Shown here piece by piece: positions 35,376 through 44,700 of a stretch of DNA of 64,000 bases. This stretch comes from Atopobium massiliense (GTDB lineage: Bacteria; Actinomycetota; Coriobacteriia; Coriobacteriales; Atopobiaceae). Below the pieces are notes generated by a model that saw nothing but the letters and a program-made list of their open reading frames with translations, was not told the DNA's origin and did not search any database. Within the stretch, counting starts at the first letter, position 1, and every line of letters begins with the position of its first letter. The position numbers and the translations under genes were made by a program. The stretch is from NCBI GenBank assembly GCA_900343135.1, contig OPYK01000005.1:1-64000 (forward strand), in the 5' to 3' direction.

Positions 35376-36205
35376 ACGCAGCTCCCCTTTTCGTAGGCTT
35401 CAAGCGACTCTGTTTCTTCTTCGCGATATGCACCCTGACGTGCGCGAAGGTCGTTCCAATCAACTTGCGTTGCGTCAAAATCGGGCCCATCAACGCAGGC
35501 AAACATGGTTTTCCCGCCTACTTCTACGCGGCAGCAGCCACACATGCCTGTGCCGTCTACCATAATGGGGTTAAGCGATGCAATAATGGGCGTGTTGTAT
35601 TTTTTTGCGGTAAGGGTTGAGAAGCGCATCATGGGCACAGGTCCCACGCAAAACACGCGGTCAACGCTACCAGCTTGCAGCAGTCTCTCTAATGGGGCGG
35701 TGACCACGCCTTTCTCGCCATACGAGCCGTCGTCGGTGGTAATGTGAATGTGCTCGCTATCGAGAAGACCTCTAAACTGGTCCTCAAGAAGCAGCAGGTC
35801 TTTGGTGCGCGCGCCCATAATCGCGTGCACTTCGCAGCCGGCTTGCGAAAGCAGCTTTGCCACGGGAAATGCAATGGCAAGCCCAACGCCGCCGCCGATA
35901 ACCGCCCAGCGACCCTCTTCCATTTTTGTTGGTTTGCCCAAAGGGCCGGTAACATCAAGCAAGCAATCGCCCGTGTTAAAGGTGGAAAGCATGGTGGTTG
36001 TTTTACCAATGCACATAAAAATAAATTCAACCCAGCCTTCTTGCGCGTTCCAATTTGCCAGCGTAAACGGCACGCGCTCGCCATTTTCGTTCGCGCGAAT
36101 CATCAAAAACTGGCCGGCATGTGCGTGTTTGGCAATTTCGGGCGCCTCTACGCGAAACTGATACACCTTCTCGGAGTACTGTTTTTTGTCAAGAATTTTA
36201 TACAT
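35366..36205 (-). CDS. nfnA: Ferredoxin:NADP+ transhydrogenase small subunit, NfnA-like
   Basis: Protein of 279 residues of the sulfide dehydrogenase/dihydroorotate dehydrogenase PyrK-like family. RVPFTLANW is the flavin-binding motif, IGGGVGLAIAFPVA the NAD site, and GMCGCCRVEVGG...CVDGPDFDA the [2Fe-2S] cluster motif. With nfnB it should form the cytoplasmic NfnAB complex that balances NADH, NADPH and ferredoxin pools in anaerobes. ATG 36205 lies downstream of GGGAGGGA; the frame continues 15 codons upstream without a better site. Confidence 0.88.
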   Translation of the reverse strand: MYKILDKKQYSEKVYQFRVEAPEIAKHAHAGQFLMIRANENGERVPFTLANWNAQEGWVEFIFMCIGKTTTMLSTFNTGDCLLDVTGPLGKPTKMEEGRWAVIGGGVGLAIAFPVAKLLSQAGCEVHAIMGARTKDLLLLEDQFRGLLDSEHIHITTDDGSYGEKGVVTAPLERLLQAGSVDRVFCVGPVPMMRFSTLTAKKYNTPIIASLNPIMVDGTGMCGCCRVEVGGKTMFACVDGPDFDATQVDWNDLRARQGAYREEETESLEAYEKGSCVCQ

Positions 36206-36316
36206 TGTAGTAAAATCCCTCCCCCTGATTATGGTACAGCCGTCCCCCAACGGCTGCTATGGCGTATAGGAAGCCCCCCGACTTACGCTATACAAGTACA
36301 TGGTAACAAATTTTGT

Positions 36317-36979
36317 TTATTGTGTGTTGAGAGTTTTTTGAAAACCTTGAGCAATGCAAGATTCAAGCAGGTCAGCGGCACTATTTGCGGTGTTAGTAAA
36401 CGCTTCAAGCTGACGGTGCGAAAGGTGCTGCAACACGTAGTCGGCAACTGCCATACTGCCTTGCGGTCTATCGATGCCGCACTGAAGGCGGCAAAAGTCG
36501 CGCGTGCCTAATTTTTGCGAAACGCTGCGCAGCCCATTGTGCGCATTAAGTCCGCCTGCCCATTTAAGACGCACCACGCCGCTTGCTTTATCGAGCTCAT
36601 CGTGAACAATTAAAATGGAGCGGGCATTAATTCCAAGTTTAGCTGCAAGTTTTGCAATCGCGCCGCCGCAGGTATTCATGTATGTTTGCGGTTTTGCAAG
36701 CACAACGGTGCCATGCGGACCTGCATACGACGCCACAAGGCAGCCAGCCTGGGTTTTCCATGCTCCAAGCTGCAAGCGCTCATAGAGGGCGTCAACTGCA
36801 GCAAATCCTATGTTGTGGCGTGTGTTGGCATAGCGCGCGTCGGCGTTACCCAAGCCAACGATAAGCGACACAAAGGCGGGAGCCTCACCTGCGGCGTTTG
36901 TGCCGCCTGAGGCTCCTTGTGCTAATTGCGCGTTTGCGCGCCGTTTACGTGCATGTTGTTGAAGATAATCACGCGTCAT
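36317..36979 (-). CDS. pth: Peptidyl-tRNA hydrolase
   Basis: Frees tRNA from dropped-off peptidyl-tRNA. Core motifs are SLIVGLGNADARYANTRHNIGF with the catalytic His in TRHN, KPQTYMN and the VHDELD loop. As read from ATG 36979 the protein has 220 residues, with a 36-residue Ala/Gln/Arg/Gly-rich extension before the core. An in-frame GTG at 36871, 10 bases after GGTGAGG, would give a standard 184-residue enzyme, so the start is open. The order glmU-prs-pth is common in Gram-positives. Confidence 0.93.
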   Translation of the reverse strand: MTRDYLQQHARKRRANAQLAQGASGGTNAAGEAPAFVSLIVGLGNADARYANTRHNIGFAAVDALYERLQLGAWKTQAGCLVASYAGPHGTVVLAKPQTYMNTCGGAIAKLAAKLGINARSILIVHDELDKASGVVRLKWAGGLNAHNGLRSVSQKLGTRDFCRLQCGIDRPQGSMAVADYVLQHLSHRQLEAFTNTANSAADLLESCIAQGFQKTLNTQ

Positions 36980-37072
36980 ACCAACTACTTTGTCTTACAA
37001 CTCCTGCATAAGCGTAGCTGCTGAAATTCAACCAGCAGCTACAAACCCGCAGCTACAAACCAGCAGCTATGC

Positions 37073-38068
37073 CTACATCTCGGAGTTACCCGCACCGCAT
37101 TCAGACACCGAATGGTTGGTGTACACGTTATAAATGCAGGTGGCAACCGTTTCGGCAATGGTTATTGACTTAATTTTTGAACCGGGCTTATTGGCCTGCT
37201 CGCAGGGGATAGCATCGGTTACCACGCACTCCACAATTGGTGCATTTTCCAGGCGCGATATTGCCTCGCCCGAAAAAACACCATGCGTAGCCGACACGTA
37301 AATGTCGCCTGCGCCCATTTCTTTAAGCTTAGTAATTGAACCTACCAAGGTACCTGCGGTATCAATCATATCGTCGTTAATAATGCAGGTTTTGTTTTTA
37401 ATGTTACCAATAATGCCCATAACTTCGGCGGCATTGTGCTTTGGCCTGCTTTTATGCGCAATGGCAACCTCGCAGCCCAAATAATCGGAAAGCTTTTTAG
37501 CCACCTTGGCACGACCCATGTCGGGCGAAACAACCACGGTATTTTCCCAGTTAAAGTTCTTATTTTTAAAGTAATCGCCAAACAGGTATAGCGCGGTAAG
37601 GTGTGTTACCGGAATGTCGAAAAAGCCCTGGATTTGGCCTGAGTGCAAGTCGACGGTAATAATGCGGTCGACGCCAGCGCATTCGAGCAGGTTTGCAACT
37701 AACCGTGCGGTAATTGGTTCGCGCGAAGATGCCTTGCGGTCTTGGCGCGCGTACCCGTAGTGAGGGATAACAGCAGTAAAGCTTGCCGCGGACGCGCGTG
37801 TGGCAGCGTCGGCAACAATAAGGGTTTCCATAAGCAGGTCGTTAATGTTTTTTCCTGCAATACTCTGAATGAAAAACACTTCGTCGCCGCGCACCGACTC
37901 GCCAAATCGCGCGTAAATTTCGCCATTTGCAAACTTGTTAAGCGTTAATCCTTGCAGCTCAAGATGCAAAATTTCAGCAATACGCTGTGCAAGTGCGGGC
38001 GCCCCATTTCCTGCAAAGAGCTTAATTTCTTTTTGATAGATGGTTGGCTTGCTCAATTGCTCGTACAT
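37073..38068 (-). CDS. prs: Ribose-phosphate pyrophosphokinase
   Basis: Makes PRPP from ribose 5-phosphate and ATP for nucleotide, His and Trp synthesis. The 331-residue enzyme has YARQDRKASSREPITARLVA, the divalent-cation motif ITVDLHSGQIQGFFDIP and the PRPP loop INDDMIDTAGTL. It begins three bases after the glmU stop, with GAGG within glmU, so the two are co-transcribed. Confidence 0.96.
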   Translation of the reverse strand: MYEQLSKPTIYQKEIKLFAGNGAPALAQRIAEILHLELQGLTLNKFANGEIYARFGESVRGDEVFFIQSIAGKNINDLLMETLIVADAATRASAASFTAVIPHYGYARQDRKASSREPITARLVANLLECAGVDRIITVDLHSGQIQGFFDIPVTHLTALYLFGDYFKNKNFNWENTVVVSPDMGRAKVAKKLSDYLGCEVAIAHKSRPKHNAAEVMGIIGNIKNKTCIINDDMIDTAGTLVGSITKLKEMGAGDIYVSATHGVFSGEAISRLENAPIVECVVTDAIPCEQANKPGSKIKSITIAETVATCIYNVYTNHSVSECGAGNSEM

Positions 38069-38071
38069 ACC

Positions 38072-39478
38072 CTAATCCTCTTTCTGTAATGTTTCCCAGT
38101 ACTGCGTTGCCCATTGCTCCTTTACCAGCAATTTTGAACGTTCAAGACCGAGTGCCCCTGCAGGTACGTTTTTTGTAATACAAGAACTAGCACCAATAAG
38201 TGCATTGTCTCCAATGGTAACGGGTGCAACCATCATCGTGTCGCTACCAATAAACACGTGGTTGCCAATTGTGGTGGGGTTTTTGTGTTTACCGTCGTAA
38301 TTGCAGGTAATTGAGCCGCCACCAATGTTTGTATCGGTGCCAATTGTAGCGTCGCCAATGTACGAAAGATGAGGTACTTTGCTGCGTGCACCAATAGTCG
38401 ATCCCTTAATTTCTACATGCGTGCCAACTTTTGCGCTCTCACATACGTGCGCCGCACCGCGAATATATGCGCGCGGGCCGCAGGTTACATTATCGTCGAT
38501 AGACGAGTTGTTAATAACCGTTTCGTCCACCGTACAACCCGCTCCTACCTGCGCGTTTATCAGGCGCGAGCCGGGACCTACCGTGGTGTCTTCGCCCACG
38601 GTGCTTGCGCCAAAAATAAATGTTTGCGGCAAAATTTCAACATCTTTTGCCAGCTTGGCTTCGCTACCAATCCACACTTGGGTTGGGTCGAGCATCGAAA
38701 CGCCCTCATGGAGCCAGTAGGTATTAATGCGCTTTTGCATAATAGCGTTTGCTTGCGCCAGCTGTTCGCGCGTATTAACGCCCAGGGCCTCGTTGTCGTC
38801 TTCGCAGTGCATCGACATAACGGGCTCGTGCGCGTGGTTAAAAATACCAATCATATCGGTAATGTAGTATTCGTGCTGCGAATTGTTTGTTGTGAGCTGG
38901 TCGATGTAATCGCTTAAGCGCCGACCGCAAAAACAGTACAATCCCGAATTACACACATGGTTGCTCTCACGCTGCTTTGGTGTGCAATCTTTGTCCTCAA
39001 CAATAGCTTTAACGTGTGTACCTGCAAAAATAAGACGTCCGTAACCCGCCGGGTTTTGAGGCGTCATACTTAAGATGGTGCACGCGTTGTGATATTGCAT
39101 ATTGGTATGGACAAGCGATTGAATAGTTTCGGGTCGAACAAGCGGCGTGTCGCCATACAGCACAATAACCGGACCATTAAAACCGCCAAGCGCTTCCTTT
39201 GCGCAACGAACTGCGTGACCGGTGCCGAGCTGTTCTGTTTGCTCAACAAAACTGAGCTTTTCGACCTTGCTTGCATAGTTAATGTCGTTAAAATATGTGC
39301 GAATTTCTTCTTGTTTGTGCCCAACTATAAGAACTATGTGGGTGGCGCCTGCCTTACGTGCAGCTTCTGCCGTCCACCATACTAAAGGACGATCGAGCAG
39401 TTTATGCATTACCTTTGCATGATTTGATTTCATGCGTGTACCCTCGCCTGCAGCAAGGATGAGTGCAGTAATAGGCAT
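38072..39478 (-). CDS. glmU: Bifunctional GlmU (GlcNAc-1-P uridyltransferase / GlcN-1-P acetyltransferase)
   Basis: Makes UDP-GlcNAc for peptidoglycan. The 468-residue protein has an N-terminal nucleotidyltransferase domain (LILAAGEGTRMKS...HAKVMHKL) and a C-terminal left-handed beta helix of hexapeptide repeats with the acetyl-CoA site region NYDGKHKNPTTIGNHVFIG. AGGAGG precedes ATG 39478. First gene of the glmU-prs-(pth) block. Confidence 0.96.
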   Translation of the reverse strand: MPITALILAAGEGTRMKSNHAKVMHKLLDRPLVWWTAEAARKAGATHIVLIVGHKQEEIRTYFNDINYASKVEKLSFVEQTEQLGTGHAVRCAKEALGGFNGPVIVLYGDTPLVRPETIQSLVHTNMQYHNACTILSMTPQNPAGYGRLIFAGTHVKAIVEDKDCTPKQRESNHVCNSGLYCFCGRRLSDYIDQLTTNNSQHEYYITDMIGIFNHAHEPVMSMHCEDDNEALGVNTREQLAQANAIMQKRINTYWLHEGVSMLDPTQVWIGSEAKLAKDVEILPQTFIFGASTVGEDTTVGPGSRLINAQVGAGCTVDETVINNSSIDDNVTCGPRAYIRGAAHVCESAKVGTHVEIKGSTIGARSKVPHLSYIGDATIGTDTNIGGGSITCNYDGKHKNPTTIGNHVFIGSDTMMVAPVTIGDNALIGASSCITKNVPAGALGLERSKLLVKEQWATQYWETLQKED

Positions 39479-39792
39479 ATGCGCCTCCTATAGTCGAGTT
39501 ACCTCTATAAGTATTGCATATAACTTCGTTTTATGTGCGTGCGCTCATAAGTTTTACAGCTTTTACAACGATTGCATATCTTTTACAAACGTGCAGGTAA
39601 CAGGGGGTAACAAGTTGCAGCGTTTTGGTTTTTGGAACGCGTGCGCAAGAGCTATACCGTAAAGATGCAGCTCAAAGATACAACCCTCAATCGTGATGGT
39701 GATGATGTGTGTATTGATAATGAAATGAGAAAAACGTGCAAGAAAAATGCTTGAACCAAAGACGCACAGGAAGCGTGTGCGGCATAAAAAAA
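39479..39792. other. Intergenic region between tRNA-Gln and glmU
   Basis: A 314-base gap that must hold the glmU promoter and the 3' end of the tRNA transcript. I see no clear hairpin with T-run and no gene. A short GATGGTGATGATG repeat lies near 39700. Confidence 0.4.
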
Positions 39793-39866
39793 TGGCTGGA
39801 GCAGCAGGGATCGAACCTACATTCTAGGTACCAAAAACCTATGTCCTACCATTGGACGATGCTCCA
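39793..39866 (-). tRNA. tRNA-Gln (anticodon UUG)
   Basis: Complete cloverleaf on the minus strand: acceptor TGGAGCA / TGCTCCA, D stem GTCC / GGAC, anticodon stem TAGGT / ACCTA with loop TTTTGGT (anticodon TTG), T arm with GGTTCGATCC, discriminator G and encoded CCA. 74 nt. It decodes CAA. Confidence 0.95.
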
Positions 39867-39879
39867 GTCGCAGGTATGT

Positions 39880-39908
39880 AGCATACTATATTTTGAACTG
39901 AAACGCAA
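39880..39908 (-). promoter_or_regulatory. Candidate promoter of tRNA-Gln
   Basis: On the minus strand TTGCGT and TATGCT are separated by 17 bases and end 13 bases before the tRNA 5' end. The -35 match is modest. Confidence 0.4.
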
Positions 39909-40015
39909 GCGCCAGTTTTCGCTGAGATACATGCGTCGTGTGCACATGGTGTAAAGTGCGTTCATGCAGCGCTGTTGGTGTGGATTAGGCGGTGTGGATT
40001 AGACGACGGTGCGGA

Positions 40016-40921
40016 TTACGCGAAGGCGGCGCAAATCACGTCGAGCAACATAACTGCCATGCCTTGTGCATCTTGCGTGGTAAAGCTGCCGTCGTAGCGC
40101 AGCCCCTCGGGAAGATCAAGGCGAATTTGCAGTGGCGTGTGGTTGTTCTGCGCACACGTTGCACGCAAACGTTGTGCCAGCGTTTCGATATTGTCGCACG
40201 ATAGCGCAGGCGTGCAGTCATCGTTTGTGTGGTTTTTGCAAATGATGAGCGTAATACAATTGGCCGGGGTTTGAACTTCTCTGCCTTGGCTGAGCTCTAT
40301 GCCGCTTTTTTCGGTTGTGGCACGTGCCAAATTCCATATTCTACCTGCAATATTGCGCGAGATGGGGTCGTCGCCTGTAAGGAAGAGCTTGATTGTTTCG
40401 AGCACATCGGCCGCGCGTGAAAACGACATATCGCCCATTGAGTGCGCGCCATCGGTGTGCACGCCTTCCCACACGTGATGCAGGCGTTCGAGCGCATCGA
40501 ACGTATCCTGAAACGCCATGCCGTCGGCAAGCCCACCCTGGCTTTCCTGAAACTCCTTTACTGCAGCTTCGGTATGCGCGCCGTAGTACGAATCGGCATC
40601 GCCGCAGCTAAAACCTAGTATGTTAAGAATTGTTTGCAGCTGGTACACATCGTGACCATGAAAGTTAGGCAGCCTTAGGTACAACGTGCGATCGCCCAGC
40701 ACGTACGATTCGTCTACCAGTGCATTCCATGTTTCCTGGTCGACATCCTCGGACAAGTCGAGCTGCTGAGCAAGTCGAAACGACGCAACTGCCCGTGCTG
40801 TGGACGAGCCATATGTTTGCGATTGCAGTTCTTGAGGGTCTATGACATAGCCAAGGCGACTAAGACGATTTTGTATGTCTTCTACCGCTGAGCCGCTGGC
40901 TCCTTTTTGAATGGGTTTCAT
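40016..40921 (-). CDS. Protein with tandem peptidoglycan-binding domains
   Basis: Protein of 301 residues starting MKPIQKGASGSAVEDIQNRLSRLGY, the start of a PG_binding_1 three-helix domain; a second follows from about residue 85 (VYQLQTILNILGFSCG...GAHTEAAVKEFQ). The C-terminal 150 residues show no recognised catalytic domain; in related actinobacterial proteins an amidase or N-acetylmuramoyl hydrolase domain is found there. No signal peptide is seen. ATG 40921 follows AAAGGA. Possibly a wall-associated regulator or a divergent hydrolase; function not established. Confidence 0.7.
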   Translation of the reverse strand: MKPIQKGASGSAVEDIQNRLSRLGYVIDPQELQSQTYGSSTARAVASFRLAQQLDLSEDVDQETWNALVDESYVLGDRTLYLRLPNFHGHDVYQLQTILNILGFSCGDADSYYGAHTEAAVKEFQESQGGLADGMAFQDTFDALERLHHVWEGVHTDGAHSMGDMSFSRAADVLETIKLFLTGDDPISRNIAGRIWNLARATTEKSGIELSQGREVQTPANCITLIICKNHTNDDCTPALSCDNIETLAQRLRATCAQNNHTPLQIRLDLPEGLRYDGSFTTQDAQGMAVMLLDVICAAFA

Positions 40922-41071
40922 AGACGTCCTTTCGAAATATCGTACCTTGCAATAGTAGGTAATGCACGCACTTTCTGCAAGTATGTGCGCGTATATGCAC
41001 ATATTTTATATGCACGTTATATGCACATACGTGCGGATTTTGCGTAGCCTGCGCCCGCACTACGAGTACTA

Positions 41072-42211
41072 TTATGCGCTCCGATGCGTAACGTAATGGC
41101 ACAAATCAGCAAGTAGCTGTATGTGTTTGGGCGCAAGCTGTGCCTTATCCAGCGTATGGAGTGCCTGCCCGACAAGCTCGCGCTCCTTCGCAAGGCTTGC
41201 CTCAGGCGCACCCGCTTTTTCAATAAGCTCACACGCACGTGCAAGTTCACGCGCCGTATTAGTTTTTGCAGCCAATATGTCGATAAGCTCATGTTGGAGT
41301 CCACTGGGCAAATGTTCAAGTGCATACAGCGTAAGATAGGTGCGTTTACCTTCGATAATATCACTACACATATCCTTGCCTTGTGCTTTGTTGCCAAAAA
41401 GGTTGAGGTAATCGTCACGCAGCTGAAACGCAACGCCCGCATCGCGCCCAAATTCCCGCAGCGCATCACGCAGTGCTTTCGGTGCCTGCGCAAAAAGCGC
41501 ACCCAGTACCAGGGGAGATGCAAGCGAGTAGTGTGCTGTTTTGAGCTCAGCCATAACAAGATAATCGCTTGGCGCAAGATTCCACGTGCGCGCCCGCGAC
41601 CAGCCTAAATCGAGCGCTTGGCCTTCGATAGTGGTGCGCTCCATCGTTAAAAACTCATCTAAAAGCTGTAAGGCGGCATTGCTTGGCAGCCCTTCTGCGT
41701 TCAGTGTGCATATAAGTTTGCTTGCGTCGACAAGAGCGCAATCACCCATGTTAATGGCAAGTCCGGTGCCGTGCGTGCGATACAAGCAGGGGTTGCCTCT
41801 ACGAACAAGGCTTTCATCTGCAATGTCGTCGTGGATAAGTGCCGCCGCCTGGAAAAGTTCAAGTGCGCAGGCAAGGCGTACGAGGGCATCCGGGAGCACC
41901 TCCGTTTGCACTGCTTCTCCTGCTGCACGCTCGCCTGCTGCGATGTGTGCACCAAGCATGCACAGTGCCGGTCGAATAAATTTTCCTTTTCCTTGCACAA
42001 ATTGTGCCAGTGGCTCATATAAAAACGCATCTAAGTTGTTCGTTATATGCCCAGGTAGCGTGCATGTTGGCGTATACACTGCGCTTTTGTGTTGCGGAGC
42101 CCATGTAGCAAGCGCACGCCTTATATGCGCTGCATACGTAGCAAATAGCTCGGCAAATGTGGGATCAGCAGCGTGCTCGAATGCGTCTTTCCGTTGTGCG
42201 CACTCAGGCAT
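41072..42211 (-). CDS. Polyprenyl diphosphate synthase
   Basis: Head-to-tail isoprenoid chain-elongating enzyme of 379 residues. The first Asp-rich motif is LIHDDIADES followed by RRGNP; the second is FQLRDDYLNLFG with Asn in the last place of DDxxD, as in several actinobacterial homologues. The product could be geranylgeranyl diphosphate or a longer chain for menaquinone or polyprenyl carriers; chain length cannot be read with confidence. Its ATG overlaps the galE stop codon by one base. Confidence 0.88.
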   Translation of the reverse strand: MPECAQRKDAFEHAADPTFAELFATYAAHIRRALATWAPQHKSAVYTPTCTLPGHITNNLDAFLYEPLAQFVQGKGKFIRPALCMLGAHIAAGERAAGEAVQTEVLPDALVRLACALELFQAAALIHDDIADESLVRRGNPCLYRTHGTGLAINMGDCALVDASKLICTLNAEGLPSNAALQLLDEFLTMERTTIEGQALDLGWSRARTWNLAPSDYLVMAELKTAHYSLASPLVLGALFAQAPKALRDALREFGRDAGVAFQLRDDYLNLFGNKAQGKDMCSDIIEGKRTYLTLYALEHLPSGLQHELIDILAAKTNTARELARACELIEKAGAPEASLAKERELVGQALHTLDKAQLAPKHIQLLADLCHYVTHRSA

Positions 42212-43299
42212 TAGTTGTCACCGTAGCCATTCGGATTTTCCGATTGCCAATGCCACGAGTCGCGGCACATATCATCAATGGTGTATTGCGCGCTCCAGCC
42301 AAGCTCGGTGCGTGCTTTTGTACAATCGGCATAGTTTTCTGCAACGTCGCCGCTGCGTCTGGGCTCAATAACGTAGGGAATATCGTGACCGCATGCCTTC
42401 GTAAACGCGGTAATAATTTGAAGCACCGACGTTCCTTTACCGGTACCAAGGTTAAACACTTCGCAGCCCGTTTTGCCTTCCATCCATTTAAGTGCAGCTA
42501 CATGGCCGGCTGCTAGATCCATCACGTGAATGTAGTCGCGCACACCCGTGCCGTCGGGAGTGGGGTAGTCGTTTCCAAACACGTGCACGCATTCGCGCTT
42601 ACCTACCGCTACCTGCGCTACGTAGGGAAGCAGGTTATTGGGGATGCCTTTTGGATCTTCGCCAATTAAACCAGACTGATGCGCGCCAATTGGGTTAAAG
42701 TAGCGCAGCAGTACGGCATTAAATTGGGGCAGCGCTGCGCAGGTGTCTTCGAGAATTTGTTCAATCATCCATTTTGTCCAGCCATAGGGGTTGGTAGCTG
42801 GCTTTTTAGGCGCGTCCTCGGTAAGCGGCAGGCTATCGGGGTTGCCATAAACGGTAGCCGAGCTCGAAAAAATAATCGAATAGCACTTGTGTGCACGCAT
42901 TACTTCAAGCAGGTTCATGGTGGTAATGAGGTTATTTGAGTAATATTCGATAGGTTTTTCTACCGATTCGCCCACCGCCTTAAATCCGGCAAAATGAATA
43001 ACACGGCTAATAGGAAAGCGGTCAAATACGTCGTTTAGCTTGGCTTTATCGGTAATGTCGATGTGACAAAACGCAAGGCGACTAAATGCGTCATTGCCCA
43101 CAATTTGCTTAATGCGATCCAGTACGCGTTCGGACGAATTTGAAAGGTCGTCGGCAATAACAACACGAAAACCGTCTTTTAAGAGTTCAACAGTGGTGTG
43201 ACTACCAATAAAACCGGCGCCGCCGCATACGAGTACGCAGGGTTGTTCGGTTTGTGTGGGCTCGGTTTGTGTGCTCGTTGCTGTTGCTTGTGTATTCAC
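42211..43299 (-). CDS. galE: UDP-glucose 4-epimerase
   Basis: Interconverts UDP-glucose and UDP-galactose, supplying sugars for surface glycans. Extended SDR fold with the NAD motif CGGAGFIGSHT, SSSATVYG and the catalytic YGWTK (Tyr and Lys). The best start is GTG 43299, seven bases after AGGTGG; a GTG three codons earlier (43308) is also possible. Either way a tail of about 20 residues rich in Thr, Gln and Ala precedes the core. Confidence 0.94.
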   Translation of the reverse strand: MNTQATATSTQTEPTQTEQPCVLVCGGAGFIGSHTTVELLKDGFRVVIADDLSNSSERVLDRIKQIVGNDAFSRLAFCHIDITDKAKLNDVFDRFPISRVIHFAGFKAVGESVEKPIEYYSNNLITTMNLLEVMRAHKCYSIIFSSSATVYGNPDSLPLTEDAPKKPATNPYGWTKWMIEQILEDTCAALPQFNAVLLRYFNPIGAHQSGLIGEDPKGIPNNLLPYVAQVAVGKRECVHVFGNDYPTPDGTGVRDYIHVMDLAAGHVAALKWMEGKTGCEVFNLGTGKGTSVLQIITAFTKACGHDIPYVIEPRRSGDVAENYADCTKARTELGWSAQYTIDDMCRDSWHWQSENPNGYGDN

Positions 43300-43410
43300 T
43301 GCATCCACCTCATTTTGTGTTGTGTTACCTTGGATAACCGTTTTTAACCGTTCCGATTGTTAGTATAAACCATCTTGTACTCATGTGGCGCAAAGCAAGA
43401 AGGCCTATAC

Positions 43411-43447
43411 AAAAACATGCTTGCAACAATCGTGTGCTGCAAGCATG
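43411..43447 (-). terminator. Rho-independent terminator after the alcohol dehydrogenase gene
   Basis: 9-bp stem CATGCTTGC / GCAAGCATG followed on the minus strand by five T, 28 bases after the adh stop. It separates adh from galE. Confidence 0.8.
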
Positions 43448-43474
43448 CGTAGTGCGTGTTGTTACGCAGCGATG

Positions 43475-44536
43475 TTAGTCTTCAATGACAACAACAGGCT
43501 TAATAAGGTCTTTTGGCTTGCTGCGCATTGTGAATAGAGCTTCTTCAAGCTTGTCCCAACCGTGATACAGGTGCGTAACTTCTGGGTGAAGATCAAGACG
43601 ACCAGCCGATACAAGCGAAGAAAGTTTTTCCATACGCAAACGGCCGCCAGGCATAAGGCCACCGCGAATGTCTTTGTGACCCATACCAACGCCCCACTCA
43701 ATACGAGGAATGGTAACAAATTCGCCCGAACCAAGGTAGTTAACGTTACCAATTTTGCCGCCAGGTTTAAGTGCTTTAACAGCTTCTTCAAAGGTGGAGC
43801 AGTCGCCGCCTGCGATGCATACCGCGTCGACGCCCTTGCCGCCGGTAAGTTTGAGTACTTGCTCGGAAATAGAACCATCTTTGTAGCTGATAAAATCGGT
43901 TGCACCGTAGCCTTTTGCAACTTCGATACATGTTGGACGGGTGCCAACTGCAATAATGCGTGACGCGCCGTGGAGGTTTGCGCCAGCAACGCTCATAAGA
44001 CCAACAGGTCCAATACCAATAACAAGTACGGTATCGCCAAATGTTACATTGGCAAGTTCAACGGCGTGAAAACCGGTGGGAACCATGTCCGATAAAATGC
44101 AGGCGTCAGCAGGGCTAATGTTGCCTGGCAGGTGAGCTAAGTTACCATCGGCATCGTTTACGTGGAAGTATTCACCAAATACACCATCTTTAAAGTTGGA
44201 GAATTTCCAGCCGGCAAGCATGCCGCCCGAGTGCATGGAGTAACCGGCCTGAGCTTCAAGTGAGTTCCAGTCTGGTGTAATTGCAGGTACGAGCACGCGA
44301 TCGCCTGGCTTAAAGTCTTTTACCAGCTCGCCTACTTCAACAACTTCACCGCAGCACTCATGACCCAAAATCATGTTGTGACGATCACCAATCGCGCCTT
44401 CCCACAGTGTGTGAACGTCGGACGTGCAAATTGCAACCGCAAGTGGTTTACAAATTGCATCGAGTGGACCACAGGTTGGCGTTTCTTTTTCGATCCAACC
44501 CGACTCTCCAATTTTGAGCATTGCGTAACCCTTCAT
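43475..44536 (-). CDS. adh: NADP-dependent secondary alcohol dehydrogenase (TBADH-like)
   Basis: Zinc-dependent medium-chain dehydrogenase of 353 residues, strongly similar by motif and numbering to the enzymes of Thermoanaerobacter brockii and Clostridium beijerinckii, which reduce ketones such as acetone with NADPH. The catalytic zinc ligands Cys37, His59 and Asp150 are in the same positions. In the cofactor pocket Gly198, Arg200 and Tyr218 are kept and Ser199 is Thr, so NADP preference is expected. GGAGGGG lies before ATG 44536. It has its own terminator and no pathway partner nearby. NfnAB could supply NADPH. Confidence 0.92.
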   Translation of the reverse strand: MKGYAMLKIGESGWIEKETPTCGPLDAICKPLAVAICTSDVHTLWEGAIGDRHNMILGHECCGEVVEVGELVKDFKPGDRVLVPAITPDWNSLEAQAGYSMHSGGMLAGWKFSNFKDGVFGEYFHVNDADGNLAHLPGNISPADACILSDMVPTGFHAVELANVTFGDTVLVIGIGPVGLMSVAGANLHGASRIIAVGTRPTCIEVAKGYGATDFISYKDGSISEQVLKLTGGKGVDAVCIAGGDCSTFEEAVKALKPGGKIGNVNYLGSGEFVTIPRIEWGVGMGHKDIRGGLMPGGRLRMEKLSSLVSAGRLDLHPEVTHLYHGWDKLEEALFTMRSKPKDLIKPVVVIED

Positions 44537-44700
44537 GGGCAACCCCTCCTATAAGTATATGCTCTGCATGTTTTACAACATGTGTAGGCACATTGTAGCG
44601 TATTTTGTGTCGCCTTCCTCAGGCTTTGCGGTAAACGGTAGTGCAGTGAGGACGAGCGTATCTGGTATGGCGAGCGTGTGCAAATGTGGTGGTAGAAAGG

